The notes beneath the pieces are model-generated. The model made no database searches. It had not been told where the DNA came from and saw only the letters and a program-made list of their open reading frames with translations. Position numbers and translations under genes: made by a program. Positions 47,428 through 56,872 of a stretch of 64,000 nt of DNA are shown here, piece by piece (positions within the stretch are counted from its first letter, which is position 1; each line of letters opens with the position of its first letter). Source of the stretch: Candidatus Dependentiae bacterium (GTDB lineage Bacteria; Babelota; Babeliae; Babelales; RVW-14); contig JAFEAY010000025.1 in NCBI GenBank assembly GCA_018266175.1, positions 221,003 to 285,002 of the forward strand, written 5' to 3'.

Positions 47428-47964
47428 ATGAAATTGATTGTTCTGTATGGCCCACCGGCCGCTGGGAAATTAACCATAGCTCGTGAGCTTGAAAAGCTTA
47501 CGAGCTTTCGCGTTATGGATATGAATCTTACACTTGCAGCAGTAACGCAACTGTTTCCCATGGGAACCCCTCGCTATCGCGAACTCAATAGAAGTTTTCG
47601 CGGTCAGCTTCTTGAGTCGGCAGCTCAAGATAATTTACCTGGGGTTATTTTAACACATGGTTATTCGCATCATGATAATGCTCCATTTATTCAAAGCCTT
47701 ATCGATCTCATGGAGCGCTATAATGGTGAAATTAATTTTGTGTATGTAACCTGCCCACTTGATGAGCTTGAAAAGCGAATTGCTTTACCATCACGCAAGC
47801 AACATGTTTATAAAGTAAATGATATTCAAACGCTGCGCGATCTTTTAAAAAGACGCTCGTTTCCTCAAATTCCATTCGTTAAAAACTTGGTTATTGATTC
47901 AAGTACTGTTACTCCAGAGCAGGCTGCACAAAAAATTTTTGATTATATTTCTCACGTGGTGTAA
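47428..47964 (+). CDS. P-loop kinase-like protein (AAA_33/shikimate kinase-like)
   Basis: 178 aa. Walker A GPPAAGKLT at residues 8-16 (Leu in place of the usual Ser/Thr after Lys, then Thr). The length and layout fit small nucleotide or metabolite kinases: a later VYVTCPLDELEKRI strand, a lid region with SRKQHVYK, and VIDSSTVTPEQAA at the end. No signal peptide. Substrate unknown. Its end overlaps the convergent gene by 13 bases. Confidence 0.7.
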   Translation: MKLIVLYGPPAAGKLTIARELEKLTSFRVMDMNLTLAAVTQLFPMGTPRYRELNRSFRGQLLESAAQDNLPGVILTHGYSHHDNAPFIQSLIDLMERYNGEINFVYVTCPLDELEKRIALPSRKQHVYKVNDIQTLRDLLKRRSFPQIPFVKNLVIDSSTVTPEQAAQKIFDYISHVV

Positions 47965-48677
47965 AAATTTGGTAACGGAACCAAAGCAGTGAATGGGCTA
48001 TACCAATATTGAGGCTGAGTATGAATTTCATTCTGCTGCTCTTCTTGTGCTTCATGGACCCATTCTCTTTTGTCGCTGTAGTACCTTAACCCAAACTCTT
48101 TTATGGTAGACTCTAGAGGCCGAGGCACTGTTCGAGCTTTAATTCTGATTTTAACTGCATTTGGAGCATTCTTGCCCATGATGGTAACCATCTCTTTGTA
48201 GAGAGCCTTAAAAAGGTCTGAATTATGAATATCATTGATAAAAAAGCTTTCGATAAAAATTTCAGCTCCATTATTTTCAATCTTAAAAAAGGATGCGCCA
48301 AGAAGTTTTGATGTTGTGTCATATGCAACAACCAAATTAAGCTCATTTTTTCTAAAGCGCGTTTCCATTTTCAAAAATTCTTTGCCTATGGCTTGCTTAC
48401 GATCTTGTTGAGTAACAACAAAGTGGTTATTAAAGCCACAGTAGATATTTTTTTCATTATCAGAATAATCATGCATGAGTTGCTTAATAAATGATTCAAA
48501 GAGCTCTAATTCTCCTCCATCGCCCTGCAAGTAGCCAATTTTTGTCACTTCTGGGCGCTCCTTGAGCTGACATATAACTGGATTTTGTGCTTGCGCTTCT
48601 TTCATCGGCAAAGCAGATTCTGAGCAGAGTATGGATATAGTCGCTATAAATATCATTAAGTTCTTGTATATTTTCAT
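47952..48677 (-). CDS. Exported GNAT-like protein
   Basis: 241 aa. GAGGAGAGCCG before the ATG; signal peptide ending ALP, then Met (MKIYKNLMIFIATIS at the start). GNAT-like order: LNLVVAYDTTSKLLGASFF (beta4), AEIFIESFFINDIHNSDLFKAL (beta5 and helix), VKIRIKARTVPRPLESTIKEFGLRY (late strand and helix ending in G-x-x-Y). The acetyl-CoA loop is not obvious. Paralogous to the gene at complement 53141. Confidence 0.68.
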   Translation of the reverse strand: MKIYKNLMIFIATISILCSESALPMKEAQAQNPVICQLKERPEVTKIGYLQGDGGELELFESFIKQLMHDYSDNEKNIYCGFNNHFVVTQQDRKQAIGKEFLKMETRFRKNELNLVVAYDTTSKLLGASFFKIENNGAEIFIESFFINDIHNSDLFKALYKEMVTIMGKNAPNAVKIRIKARTVPRPLESTIKEFGLRYYSDKREWVHEAQEEQQNEIHTQPQYWYSPFTALVPLPNFYTT

Positions 48678-48970
48678 CGGCTCTCCTCAATTCAATTATA
48701 TTGGTAACAGTTTTTGGGTGATTTTTTGATGAAGTATTAAACATTTTTATATGCATTCCTTTTCTCAAATATGTGTAAATATTTTCGATTACAAGATCAT
48801 ATTCTGTATTTTTACATTGTCACATACCTGTTTGGATCTTCAATGATCTTAATTAAATCGATTTTGAATTTTAAACGTACAAAGGATTTTTGCTGTTTTC
48901 CGTAAACTTGAATACGCAGATGCTTTGTGTAAAACTTGAAAGAAGTTTTTTCAAGTTTAAGGAGATGCGT
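48678..48970. other. Intergenic region
   Basis: 293 bases between divergent exported-protein genes. AT-rich; presumably holds both promoters. No RNA gene, repeat or conserved motif was recognised. Confidence 0.5.
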
Positions 48971-49699
48971 ATGAAAAAATTACTCAGTATTCTTGTTTTA
49001 GCATTTGCTTTGGCGCAGGGAAGCCTTTTTGGTTTGGGCGAACCTGTTGCTTGTTTTGTTATTAATTATGAAAGCTTTAATTGTTTTCATTGTACGACCG
49101 TAGAAGATCTTTTACGGTTATTTCCACTAGAGTCAGGTGATGCACAGCCTTTTGATCGAATTTTGGAAATGATTGTTGCACGTCAAAAAGATAATGTGCA
49201 AGGCGCAATTAACTATTTGAGAACTCAGTATCAAGAGTTAAACGAAGAAGATCGAGAGGCTTACATTTGTAAGTACTTTTTAGAGGGTGAAGTTGATGCA
49301 CAAAGTTATATTCGTAAGTATTATACAGCTCGATATGAAAATTTTGTGCAAGGAAAGTCTCAGCTTCTTGTTTGTGTAAATGCGGTCAGAGAAGTGCGAG
49401 GCGTGTTCTTTTTTACCGTAGATAATACCTTTAATAAAGCACTTCTTATTTGCGGAGAATGTTTAATTGATGTTCCAAAAGAACACACTTTTACAGTTCT
49501 TCCCAGAGTATGGGATATTATTGCACGCAATTTTTGTGTCGATTCCCTGGTACTCATTCTAGGAGTTCCTAAGGCTGCAACTCCGGTCATGGACAAAGGT
49601 TTTATCCATCCTGCAAAAATGAAGCAGTGCGAATATACCGGTAGCCTCATTGATCGTGAAATATATGACGTATTTGAACGAGCAATTGAGCAAGAATAA
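48971..49699 (+). CDS. Exported GNAT-like family protein
   Basis: 242 aa from the ATG at 48971 with AAGGAGATGCGT; an in-frame ATG at 48890 lacks a site and would hide the signal peptide (MKKLLSILVLAFALAQGSLFG). Core GKSQLLVCVNAVREVRGVFFF, then FNKALLICGECLID and DSLVLILGVPKA, the same layout as the neighbours. Several Cys residues near the N-terminus (CFVINYESFNCFHC). Confidence 0.65.
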   Translation: MKKLLSILVLAFALAQGSLFGLGEPVACFVINYESFNCFHCTTVEDLLRLFPLESGDAQPFDRILEMIVARQKDNVQGAINYLRTQYQELNEEDREAYICKYFLEGEVDAQSYIRKYYTARYENFVQGKSQLLVCVNAVREVRGVFFFTVDNTFNKALLICGECLIDVPKEHTFTVLPRVWDIIARNFCVDSLVLILGVPKAATPVMDKGFIHPAKMKQCEYTGSLIDREIYDVFERAIEQE

Positions 49700-49772
49700 A
49701 ATTTGTAGAGCACACGATATATCTTTTAAGTGCGGACAATGAGGCTTGTGGTAAGGCAAGTATTATTATTTT

Positions 49773-50447
49773 TTAAGATTCTTGTGGAAGATTCCATATA
49801 GATATACTTCCATCATGCCCCAAAAAAAGAATAGATGCTGTTTTGTGATAAGAATAAATAATTGGATCTTCCAAGCGAGAAAAATCACTGCTATTTATTT
49901 TTCCTTCATTACGTGCATTTATTAGGGATTCCATATTTAGTGATGCTTTGATTATCTCTCTGTTGTTTATAACAGCGTCTTCATTAGGAAACCAGCTTCC
50001 ACATTCATCATCGGCAATACTAGGCATATTTAAAATGATACTCTCTTGTTCTTCGGAAGGTTTTGATTTTTGGATATATTTTGATTGAAGGATTGAAGTT
50101 GCTATCTCAGGGATTAAATAAAAATACTGGTGATCAGAGAACAGATTTAAGATTATTAAATTAACCGTACTACCTTGTTGTGGTTCAAGGATTGCTTTAA
50201 TAGGATATCCCAGAAGATTCGTTCCACAAGTAATCGATTTTTTATTAACCAATTCACCATTTTTTAGATCAAACATTTCTATTCTATTTTTTCTATCACC
50301 AACAAGCAAAAGATCATTTGAAAGTAGCTGGACAAAAGAGATCATATCTTGTGCGTAACGTGGTTTTATGAGTTGCGAAAAGTCGTAGTGTTCAGCTTCA
50401 AGTGAAGTTGTCATAAAGTTAAATAGGAGAACAATAAAAAATATCAT
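49773..50447 (-). CDS. Exported WD-like repeat protein
   Basis: 224 aa. Short signal peptide (MIFFIVLLFNFMTTSLEA). Two WD-type blades are visible: FVQLLSNDLLLVGDRKNRIEMFDLKNGEL and, at the C-terminus, ASILFLGHDGSISIWNLP. Too short for a full seven-blade propeller, so it is either a fragment, a partial propeller or an oligomer. Weak ribosome site (GGAAA). Confidence 0.6.
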   Translation of the reverse strand: MIFFIVLLFNFMTTSLEAEHYDFSQLIKPRYAQDMISFVQLLSNDLLLVGDRKNRIEMFDLKNGELVNKKSITCGTNLLGYPIKAILEPQQGSTVNLIILNLFSDHQYFYLIPEIATSILQSKYIQKSKPSEEQESIILNMPSIADDECGSWFPNEDAVINNREIIKASLNMESLINARNEGKINSSDFSRLEDPIIYSYHKTASILFLGHDGSISIWNLPQES

Positions 50448-50554
50448 TATTTTTCCAATTAATTAAGACAATGTTTTTATCTGTTTTATCATCTAAAAAA
50501 CCATCTTCGATAATAGCACGAGTATTGGCTTTTCCCAATATGCAGAAAACATTT

Positions 50555-51253
50555 TTATGAGCTTGATTGGTACGATATTGCAAGATCTACCAATTCAGGA
50601 TTTACATCAAGAGCGTTACCTCCTCCAGCTTCAATGGGATCACTGGTCCACCATTTATAGGCAAGATAGCTCACAAGAACAATTCCAAGCACACTCATAA
50701 TCGAATAAAAAGCTTTCTTCTTTGCTGGAAGTGCGTTGAAATAATGAACAAGCGGTTGCCCCCAACTTCCAAGCTTTGCAAGCATGGTCCGAAATACTTG
50801 TTCCCCTTGCGCAATAATCAGTGGAATGCCAGCTTGTGCTTTGGTGAGAACAAGAATGCGCATGTCAGATGTAGATTGGTTGCAATAAGGGCATAGTTGA
50901 GATGCTGCAAGCCAGGGGATGATGCAGCCGATATGAAATCCATGGCGACATTGCGAAAATATGCTCAGAGCATCTCCAACCTTAAAGCAGCTTATGCAAA
51001 TTGCGCATTGAATATTTGAAACATCTGGATCTTGATCATGTTGCTCCAAAGACCCTCCATCTTTATTTTCTGGATTGTCAATTTGGTTATCTTCACTTGA
51101 TTGGCTTACTTCTTGTGGTAACCAATTAATAGGAAGTGGAAGCTGTTTTTGAAGGCTGGCTGCGCTGAGCATTGCAACAAGTTCTGATAGAAAAAAAAGA
51201 TTTTTTAAAACTATTATTGCTACAACAATAATAAATTTTTGTGTTTCAGTCAT
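50555..51253 (-). CDS. RING-H2 finger membrane protein (putative E3 ubiquitin ligase)
   Basis: 232 aa from the ATG at 51253, which has GGGGAGGCG before it. N-terminal hydrophobic segment (FIIVVAIIVLKNLFFL); complete RING-H2 with Cys83, Cys86, Cys102, His104, His107, Cys110, Cys121, Cys124; second hydrophobic segment AFYSIMSVLGIVLVSYLAY near 185. This resembles eukaryotic membrane RING-H2 ligases. It would recruit a host E2 enzyme if delivered. The E2-contact Trp114 after the sixth ligand (IIPW) is present. Confidence 0.8.
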   Translation of the reverse strand: MTETQKFIIVVAIIVLKNLFFLSELVAMLSAASLQKQLPLPINWLPQEVSQSSEDNQIDNPENKDGGSLEQHDQDPDVSNIQCAICISCFKVGDALSIFSQCRHGFHIGCIIPWLAASQLCPYCNQSTSDMRILVLTKAQAGIPLIIAQGEQVFRTMLAKLGSWGQPLVHYFNALPAKKKAFYSIMSVLGIVLVSYLAYKWWTSDPIEAGGGNALDVNPELVDLAISYQSSS

Positions 51254-51492
51254 GAGCGCCTCCCCTAAATTTAAAGTGGTGATAAGCACCCTGCAAAGCT
51301 GCAAGGTCAAACCAAACCCAGTCAATCTATCCCATTAAGATAGGAGAGTAGAAGAATTTCGTAATGTTATTTTAAAAGAAGGTGTTGTATGGCATCAATC
51401 TGCACGCGTATAGAGTACTTTAGAATGGCTCTTCAGAGCAGTTTACTTTTTGGACCTGATTTTCTGATTCAAAATAAAATTTTATGACTGCG

Positions 51493-51981
51493 TTACTCTC
51501 GACTTTGAATGTCTATAACTTCATAGCTATGCCCAGTTGCTTTCAAAAATGCCTCTACGTCTTGGGGTTGAATTACCAGCGTTGCCGTATTAATTAGTGG
51601 ATGACTTTGCAGAGGTTGCCCCCAAATCTGCTGATCAAAAATAACCCTTACTGCATGACCTGTATCATTCATTAATCCTAAAATGGTGACCGAACCCGGT
51701 TCAACACCAAGGTATTCTTTTAAGCGTTCTTCAGAACCAAAGCTTAGCTTTGAGACATTAAGAAGATCTTTAAGCTTTTTAAGATCAATCCGTTTATCTT
51801 CTGAGATAACAACAAGAAAGTGTTGTCCACTTCTACTGTCATACAAAAACAAATTTTTAATTGAGCAACCGGGCATAGGAGGGCAAAGCTCTTTTGCCTC
51901 TTCGCAAGTGAAAACGGCTGGGTGGTCAAAGCGTTCATACGCTATGTTGTTATCTTTTAAAAAAGCATAAATATCATTCAT
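51493..51981 (-). CDS. YbaK/ProX-type aminoacyl-tRNA editing protein
   Basis: 162 aa. Free-standing editing domain that clears mischarged tRNA (usually Ala-tRNA-Pro or Cys-tRNA-Pro). The features KNLFLYDSRSGQHFLVVI, SFGSEERLKEYLGVEPGSVTILGL and DxxI/L at QIWGQPLQSHPLINTATL match the PrdX/ProXp-ala group. No signal peptide. Which mischarged tRNA is edited is not certain. Confidence 0.87.
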   Translation of the reverse strand: MNDIYAFLKDNNIAYERFDHPAVFTCEEAKELCPPMPGCSIKNLFLYDSRSGQHFLVVISEDKRIDLKKLKDLLNVSKLSFGSEERLKEYLGVEPGSVTILGLMNDTGHAVRVIFDQQIWGQPLQSHPLINTATLVIQPQDVEAFLKATGHSYEVIDIQSRE

Positions 51982-52096
51982 AATTTTTCATTGAGCCTAA
52001 AAAGCTTTATGGAGTTTTCATTGAAATACTCGATGAGCTTAAAGTAAAATAATTCTTATTTCAAACATGAGTTCATAGAGTAGTAAGGGGTGTATC

Positions 52097-53128
52097 ATGA
52101 AAAATATCACATGTTCAGAATTTATAAAAAAGCTTCCTAAGGCTGAGCTTCACGTTCATATTGAAGGAACCATGGAGCCGGAGCAGCTTTTTGTATTTGC
52201 TGATCGTAACAAGATACAAGTACCATCTAATCTGATTACTCAAGAAAATAAATATGCATTTTATGATTACCAATCTTTTATTGATACCTACATTCTTGCA
52301 ACCAATGTTTTACAGCATGAACAAGACTTTTATGATGTAACGATGGCCTATCTCAAAAAGGCTCATGAACAAGGCGTGTTGCACAGCGAGATATTTTTTG
52401 ATTTACAAACCTACATGCCGCGCAACATTGCGCCAGAAATAATTATTGATGGCATTGAGCTGGCGCTTGTTGATGGTCAAAAACAGTTTGGAATTTCTGC
52501 TTTTTTGATTATGTGTTTTATCAGGCATTTGAGCGAAAGTGATGCATTCAAAGCACTTGAGCTTGCTCATGCAAAGCATAGTAAAATTGTTGGAGTTGGA
52601 CTTGCTTCCGCTGAGCAAGGTAATCCACCGTCAAAATTTGAGCGTGTTTTTGCTCAAGCCCGATCGTATGGCTACCACGTTGTTGCTCATGCGGCAGAAA
52701 AAGGCGATGCGGGTCCGGCCATGATTCGCGAAGCATTAGATTTGCTTGGGGCCGAGCGTATTGATCATGGAGTTGGATGCATGGCGGATCAAGACCTTGT
52801 TACAGAACTTGTTTACAAGCAAATTCCTCTAACCGTTTGTCCACTTTCAAATATTGTGCTCGGAGGCTTTGAAAAGCTTGAAGATCATCCTCTTAAGCAG
52901 ATGCTTAACGCAGGATTGATGGTTTCAATTAATTCTGACGACCCAGCATTTTTTGGTGGTTATATTGCAGACAATTATCAAGCGGTTGCTGATGCACTCA
53001 AACTTTCATGTGGTGAACTTGTAATGTGTGCCCGCAATTCTTTTAAAAGTTCTTTTTTAGATGAGTCAAAAAAGAATGATTATGGGCAGATGCTTGCTCT
53101 CTATATTGCTCAACATACATGTTTGTAG
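52097..53128 (+). CDS. Adenine/adenosine deaminase family protein (adenine deaminase type)
   Basis: 343 aa. Zinc-hydrolase motif ELHVHIEGT (His19, His21), later HAAEKGD, ERIDHGVGC, CPLSNIVLGG and SINSDDPAFFGGYI. The IEG-x-MEPE start and NSDDPA-F-FGGYI end are those of the adenine deaminase subgroup rather than adenosine deaminase. It converts adenine (or adenosine) to hypoxanthine (or inosine). AAGGGGTG before the ATG. Works with NupC in purine salvage. Confidence 0.88.
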   Translation: MKNITCSEFIKKLPKAELHVHIEGTMEPEQLFVFADRNKIQVPSNLITQENKYAFYDYQSFIDTYILATNVLQHEQDFYDVTMAYLKKAHEQGVLHSEIFFDLQTYMPRNIAPEIIIDGIELALVDGQKQFGISAFLIMCFIRHLSESDAFKALELAHAKHSKIVGVGLASAEQGNPPSKFERVFAQARSYGYHVVAHAAEKGDAGPAMIREALDLLGAERIDHGVGCMADQDLVTELVYKQIPLTVCPLSNIVLGGFEKLEDHPLKQMLNAGLMVSINSDDPAFFGGYIADNYQAVADALKLSCGELVMCARNSFKSSFLDESKKNDYGQMLALYIAQHTCL

Positions 53129-53140
53129 ATTCAAAATTTA

Positions 53141-53824
53141 TTATGAAATAATGCACCAGCGTTCGTACGTGCTCAAATGATGTTCGTATGCGTCAATCGA
53201 CCATGTAGAGTGTCCGTCGAGGGAATAATATTTATAAAATTGTAGTGAAATTTGTTTGAAGCCATAACTTTGTAATTGAGGTATAGATAGTTCAGGAACA
53301 GTCCTTCTGAAGATTACAATGCTTGTTGTGTAAGGGTATGCTTTCTGAATAACCGCCATCATTCCATAATAAACTTTTTCAAAAAGCGTAAGGTCATAAA
53401 TATTTTGAATAAAGAGGCTCTGGATAATAACTTGCGTGTTGTAGGCATAAAAAAAGCATCCACCTAATAACTGGCCGATTTCATTTTTAGCTGATGCAAA
53501 AAGCAATTGCTTGTTACGAAATTTTACCATCATATTAAAAAATTCTTTTCCAGCAGATCTTTTAATATCATCTTCGGTTGCGTCGTTAATACCAGAATAT
53601 TCATCTTTTGCTTGCTGGGAGTATTGCTCGATATATTGAAAGTAAAATTGTATAAAGAGTTCTTTTTCTTCTTTTAAGCATGTTTCTCGTTTATCGGCAG
53701 GGGGGTTTACGAGGCTACATCTGATTTGCTTGTAATTATTTGAAATATTGTTTGCTTCATCATCCATGGCGTAGAGTGAGGTTATACAAAAAATAAAGAG
53801 CAGCGCTAAAAAAAAGTACTTCAT
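53141..53824 (-). CDS. Exported GNAT-like protein
   Basis: 227 aa from the ATG at 53824 with GAGGGCG. Signal peptide MKYFFLALLFIFCITSLYA, then Met. GNAT-like layout: LLFASAKNEIGQLLGGCFFYAYNT, VIIQSLFIQNIYDLTLFEKVYYGM, IVIFRRTVPELSIPQLQSYGF. Paralogue of the gene at complement 47952. The C-terminal end is Tyr/Ser-rich. Convergent with the deaminase, 12 bases apart. Confidence 0.68.
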   Translation of the reverse strand: MKYFFLALLFIFCITSLYAMDDEANNISNNYKQIRCSLVNPPADKRETCLKEEKELFIQFYFQYIEQYSQQAKDEYSGINDATEDDIKRSAGKEFFNMMVKFRNKQLLFASAKNEIGQLLGGCFFYAYNTQVIIQSLFIQNIYDLTLFEKVYYGMMAVIQKAYPYTTSIVIFRRTVPELSIPQLQSYGFKQISLQFYKYYSLDGHSTWSIDAYEHHLSTYERWCIIS

Positions 53825-54061
53825 TATCGCCCTCATAATTATTAATTTTGGTTGGCGTAATTGGACCTGAAGCAAAAAGATTTTAATTTATTTTTTATAA
53901 TAGCGTGAACTGCTCGATTAAAAGAAGAGAATAAAAATATTTTTTGGGATTACAAATTTTGAGTGTTTTGTTCGCTGGTTGCCACTTTAATTCTTTTGAT
54001 CCTGAGATAGACTAAAGGCTTATTAAATTTATAGAGCAATTTTTATACAAAAAGGTACTTT

Positions 54062-55918
54062 GTGCATACATTATCAATTTTTAAATACCGTCTTGGCTAC
54101 TTAGCTTATGTTCTGACGGCTGCTTTTTTATTTCTTCTTACTTTGAGTAATCAGACGCCTCATTTTTTTATTCTTATTCCTTTTGTTTTAGCATTTATAC
54201 CTATCTGCATAGATGCAATAAAAGATCTTTTTGAAAGAAAAATAACAACAGAGCTGTTTCTTATTCTTGCAACAGCTGCTGCCTTTGCAGCAAACGAAAA
54301 ACAGGCGATCACCGTTGTCCTTTTGATTATGCTTATTGCAAAATACTTCGAAGGATTTATTGAAGAGAAAACGGGCAAAGCTATTGAGAGTTTAATTAAC
54401 CTTATTCCAACAAAAGTAACGATAAGAGTTGGCAACCAAGAGCAAGTTGTTGCTCTTGAAGAAGTTCAAGAGGGGATGACGGTTATTATTAAAACGGGAG
54501 AGCAGATCCCGATTGACGGCGTTATCCTTGATGGGGAAGCGAGCATTAATGAATCATTCTTGACCGGTGAAAGCATTCCCCAGGAAAAAAGCAAATCGGA
54601 TCAAGTATTTGCAGGAACATTTGTTGAGGCTGGTGCTATCATTATTCTTGCTCAAAAAGTTGGTGAATCAACGAATTTTGGAAAAATTAGCAAATTATTG
54701 GAGCAAGCAGAACAAGAAAAAGCAAAAATTATTACCGTCTCAAATAAGGCCGCATTAATTATCGTGCAAGTGCTTGTTGCCTTCATAGCGCTTGTTTGGT
54801 TTTTTACTCGAGATCTTAAGTTAGTTTCGACACTCCTTGTTTTTGGTTCACCTATAGAGCTTACGCTTATCACTCCATTGGCAATTTTGGCGGGAACCGC
54901 AGCCGCCTTTCGTTACGGAATTTTGATTAAAGGAAGCATTTCGCTTGAGCGGTTTTCTTCTGTTGATACACTTATTTTTGATAAAACAGGAACGCTCACA
55001 ATTGGTGAGCCTCAAGTTATTAAAATTGAAGCACTGCATAGTTCCTACACCTCCAACGATGTTTTAATGCTTGCTGCTATGATGGAAAAAAGATCAGGGC
55101 ATATTCTTGCAAAAGCTATTTTAAAAAAAGCACAGGAACAAAATATTGAAGTTCCAGAGCCTCAAAGTTACGAATCGGTAACAGGTCATGGGATTGAAGC
55201 TACCTACAATAACCAGAAATACTTACTTGGAAGTAGGCATTTTATTGAAGCACCCGAACATGGCAATGTGCCTATTCCAGAAAGCCTTTCTTCAGAGCAG
55301 GCTGATTTGCCGTACTCAATTTTTTATTTAAGTTGTGGACCAACTTTGTGTGGGAAAATTTATCTTGCCGATACCATTAGGTCGGATGCAAAAGAAACGA
55401 TTAATTTATTGCGTAGATCAGGAATTAAAGAGGTTATTTTGTTGAGCGGAGATCGGCATGAAGTGGCACAGCATGTTGCAACTCAGCTCGGGATCGACAA
55501 GGCTTATGGAGAGATTGCTCCTGATGAAAAATTAACGGTGATTAAAGATCTACAAAAAGCGGGCCACCGTGTGGCTATGATCGGTGATGGCATTAACGAT
55601 GCTCCCGCGCTTAAGCAAGCTGATGTGGGTATTGCAATGGGCGCAATGGGCATGGAGCCTGCAATTCAAGCTGCCGGCATTGTGCTTATGTCTAACAGGT
55701 TAGAAGACATCGTTTTTATCCATGCGCTTTCACAAAAAATTATGCGTTTGATTAAACAAAATATATTTTTTGGGTTTATGTTAATTCATCTTCTTGGGAT
55801 AATATTGGCATTGTTTAACTTGGTTAATCCAATCCAAGCAGCCCTTTTTCACGCTATTTCAGATATTCTTATTTTAGTAAATTCTGCTCGATTAATTCGG
55901 TTTAAATACAATAAATAG
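54062..55918 (+). CDS. P1B-type heavy-metal ATPase with altered transport motifs
   Basis: 618 aa, GTG start with AAAAGG before it. Actuator motif LTGES, phosphorylation motif DKTGTLT (Asp307) and hinge GDGINDAPALKQADVGIAMG are intact. No N-terminal metal-binding domain. The membrane metal-site motif that is usually CPC is SPI (263-265, GSPIELTLITPLAILAG), and the P1B-typical HP pair in the nucleotide domain reads His-Ile (SGHILAKAIL). So it is an active-looking pump with an unusual transport site; the metal cannot be predicted. Confidence 0.88.
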   Translation: MHTLSIFKYRLGYLAYVLTAAFLFLLTLSNQTPHFFILIPFVLAFIPICIDAIKDLFERKITTELFLILATAAAFAANEKQAITVVLLIMLIAKYFEGFIEEKTGKAIESLINLIPTKVTIRVGNQEQVVALEEVQEGMTVIIKTGEQIPIDGVILDGEASINESFLTGESIPQEKSKSDQVFAGTFVEAGAIIILAQKVGESTNFGKISKLLEQAEQEKAKIITVSNKAALIIVQVLVAFIALVWFFTRDLKLVSTLLVFGSPIELTLITPLAILAGTAAAFRYGILIKGSISLERFSSVDTLIFDKTGTLTIGEPQVIKIEALHSSYTSNDVLMLAAMMEKRSGHILAKAILKKAQEQNIEVPEPQSYESVTGHGIEATYNNQKYLLGSRHFIEAPEHGNVPIPESLSSEQADLPYSIFYLSCGPTLCGKIYLADTIRSDAKETINLLRRSGIKEVILLSGDRHEVAQHVATQLGIDKAYGEIAPDEKLTVIKDLQKAGHRVAMIGDGINDAPALKQADVGIAMGAMGMEPAIQAAGIVLMSNRLEDIVFIHALSQKIMRLIKQNIFFGFMLIHLLGIILALFNLVNPIQAALFHAISDILILVNSARLIRFKYNK

Positions 55919-55945
55919 AGTAGTTATAAAGAACAAAGGCCCGTT

Positions 55946-56872
55946 ATGAGTCAGCAGTGGTCTGCAGAATTTAAGCTTGAACCCAATTTGGCAAAGCATT
56001 TAATCGAATCTCAATTTCCACAACTCAAACCTGTTATGCTTGAATTTATAGGAGAAGGTTGGGACAACGTTGCGTACCGCGTTAATCGTAACTATCTTTT
56101 TCGTTTTCCTCGTCGTCAAATGGGTGCAGATCTTGTTGATGTAGAGTGGAATTTGCTTCATGCTCTTGCGCAGCGCCTTCCTCTACCTATTCCAAAACCA
56201 TTGTTTTATGGCAAACCAAGCAAGCTGTTCAAGTGGCCATTTTTGGGGTATTACTTTCTTGAAGGTAAGTCTGCCTGTGGTGCAGGTTTAACCATGCAGG
56301 AACGTGTTCATTGTGCTGAGCCGTTGGCACAATTTTTGAAAGTACTTCATGCAATTGATGAAACTGAAGCGCTTAAGCTTGGAGCAGGGTCTGACGTTCT
56401 TGAGAAATTAAATATGCACAAGCGATTGCCGCTTGCACTCAAAAATATAGAAAAAATTAGAGAGCTTGGTTTATTTCAACAGTGTGATAGGTTGCAAGCA
56501 ATGCTTGAAAATCTTAAAAATGTTACTGATACCGGACGAAAAGTTTTGGTTCATAGTGACTTGTATGCGCGCCATTTTTTGATTAACGAAAAGCGTGAAA
56601 TATGTGGGGTTATTGATTGGGGCGATGTTCGCATTGCAAGCCCTGCCGTTGATTTACAACTTATTTTTAGCTTTTTACCACAGCAAGCACGATCTGTATT
56701 TTTAGAAACCTATGGAACTATTGATGAACAAACAGAACAACTTGCTTTGGCTCGAGCACTTTTACATACCTTATCAATTGTTGTTTATGCGCATGACGTT
56801 GATGATCAAGATTTACTTGCCGAAGGGTTAGTTGGTCTGCAACTCCTCGTTGATGTTGGTTGTGAGCTATGA
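55946..56872 (+). CDS. Aminoglycoside-phosphotransferase (APH)-fold kinase
   Basis: 308 aa. APH-type: IGEGWDNVAYRVN, FRFPRRQMGADLVDVEWNLL, a catalytic loop HSDLYARHFLIN (His203, Asp205) and the metal-binding VIDWGDVRIASPAVDL. Similar proteins phosphorylate antibiotics, sugars or macrolides, but the native substrate is open. Its stop overlaps the next start (ATGA). Confidence 0.85.
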   Translation: MSQQWSAEFKLEPNLAKHLIESQFPQLKPVMLEFIGEGWDNVAYRVNRNYLFRFPRRQMGADLVDVEWNLLHALAQRLPLPIPKPLFYGKPSKLFKWPFLGYYFLEGKSACGAGLTMQERVHCAEPLAQFLKVLHAIDETEALKLGAGSDVLEKLNMHKRLPLALKNIEKIRELGLFQQCDRLQAMLENLKNVTDTGRKVLVHSDLYARHFLINEKREICGVIDWGDVRIASPAVDLQLIFSFLPQQARSVFLETYGTIDEQTEQLALARALLHTLSIVVYAHDVDDQDLLAEGLVGLQLLVDVGCEL

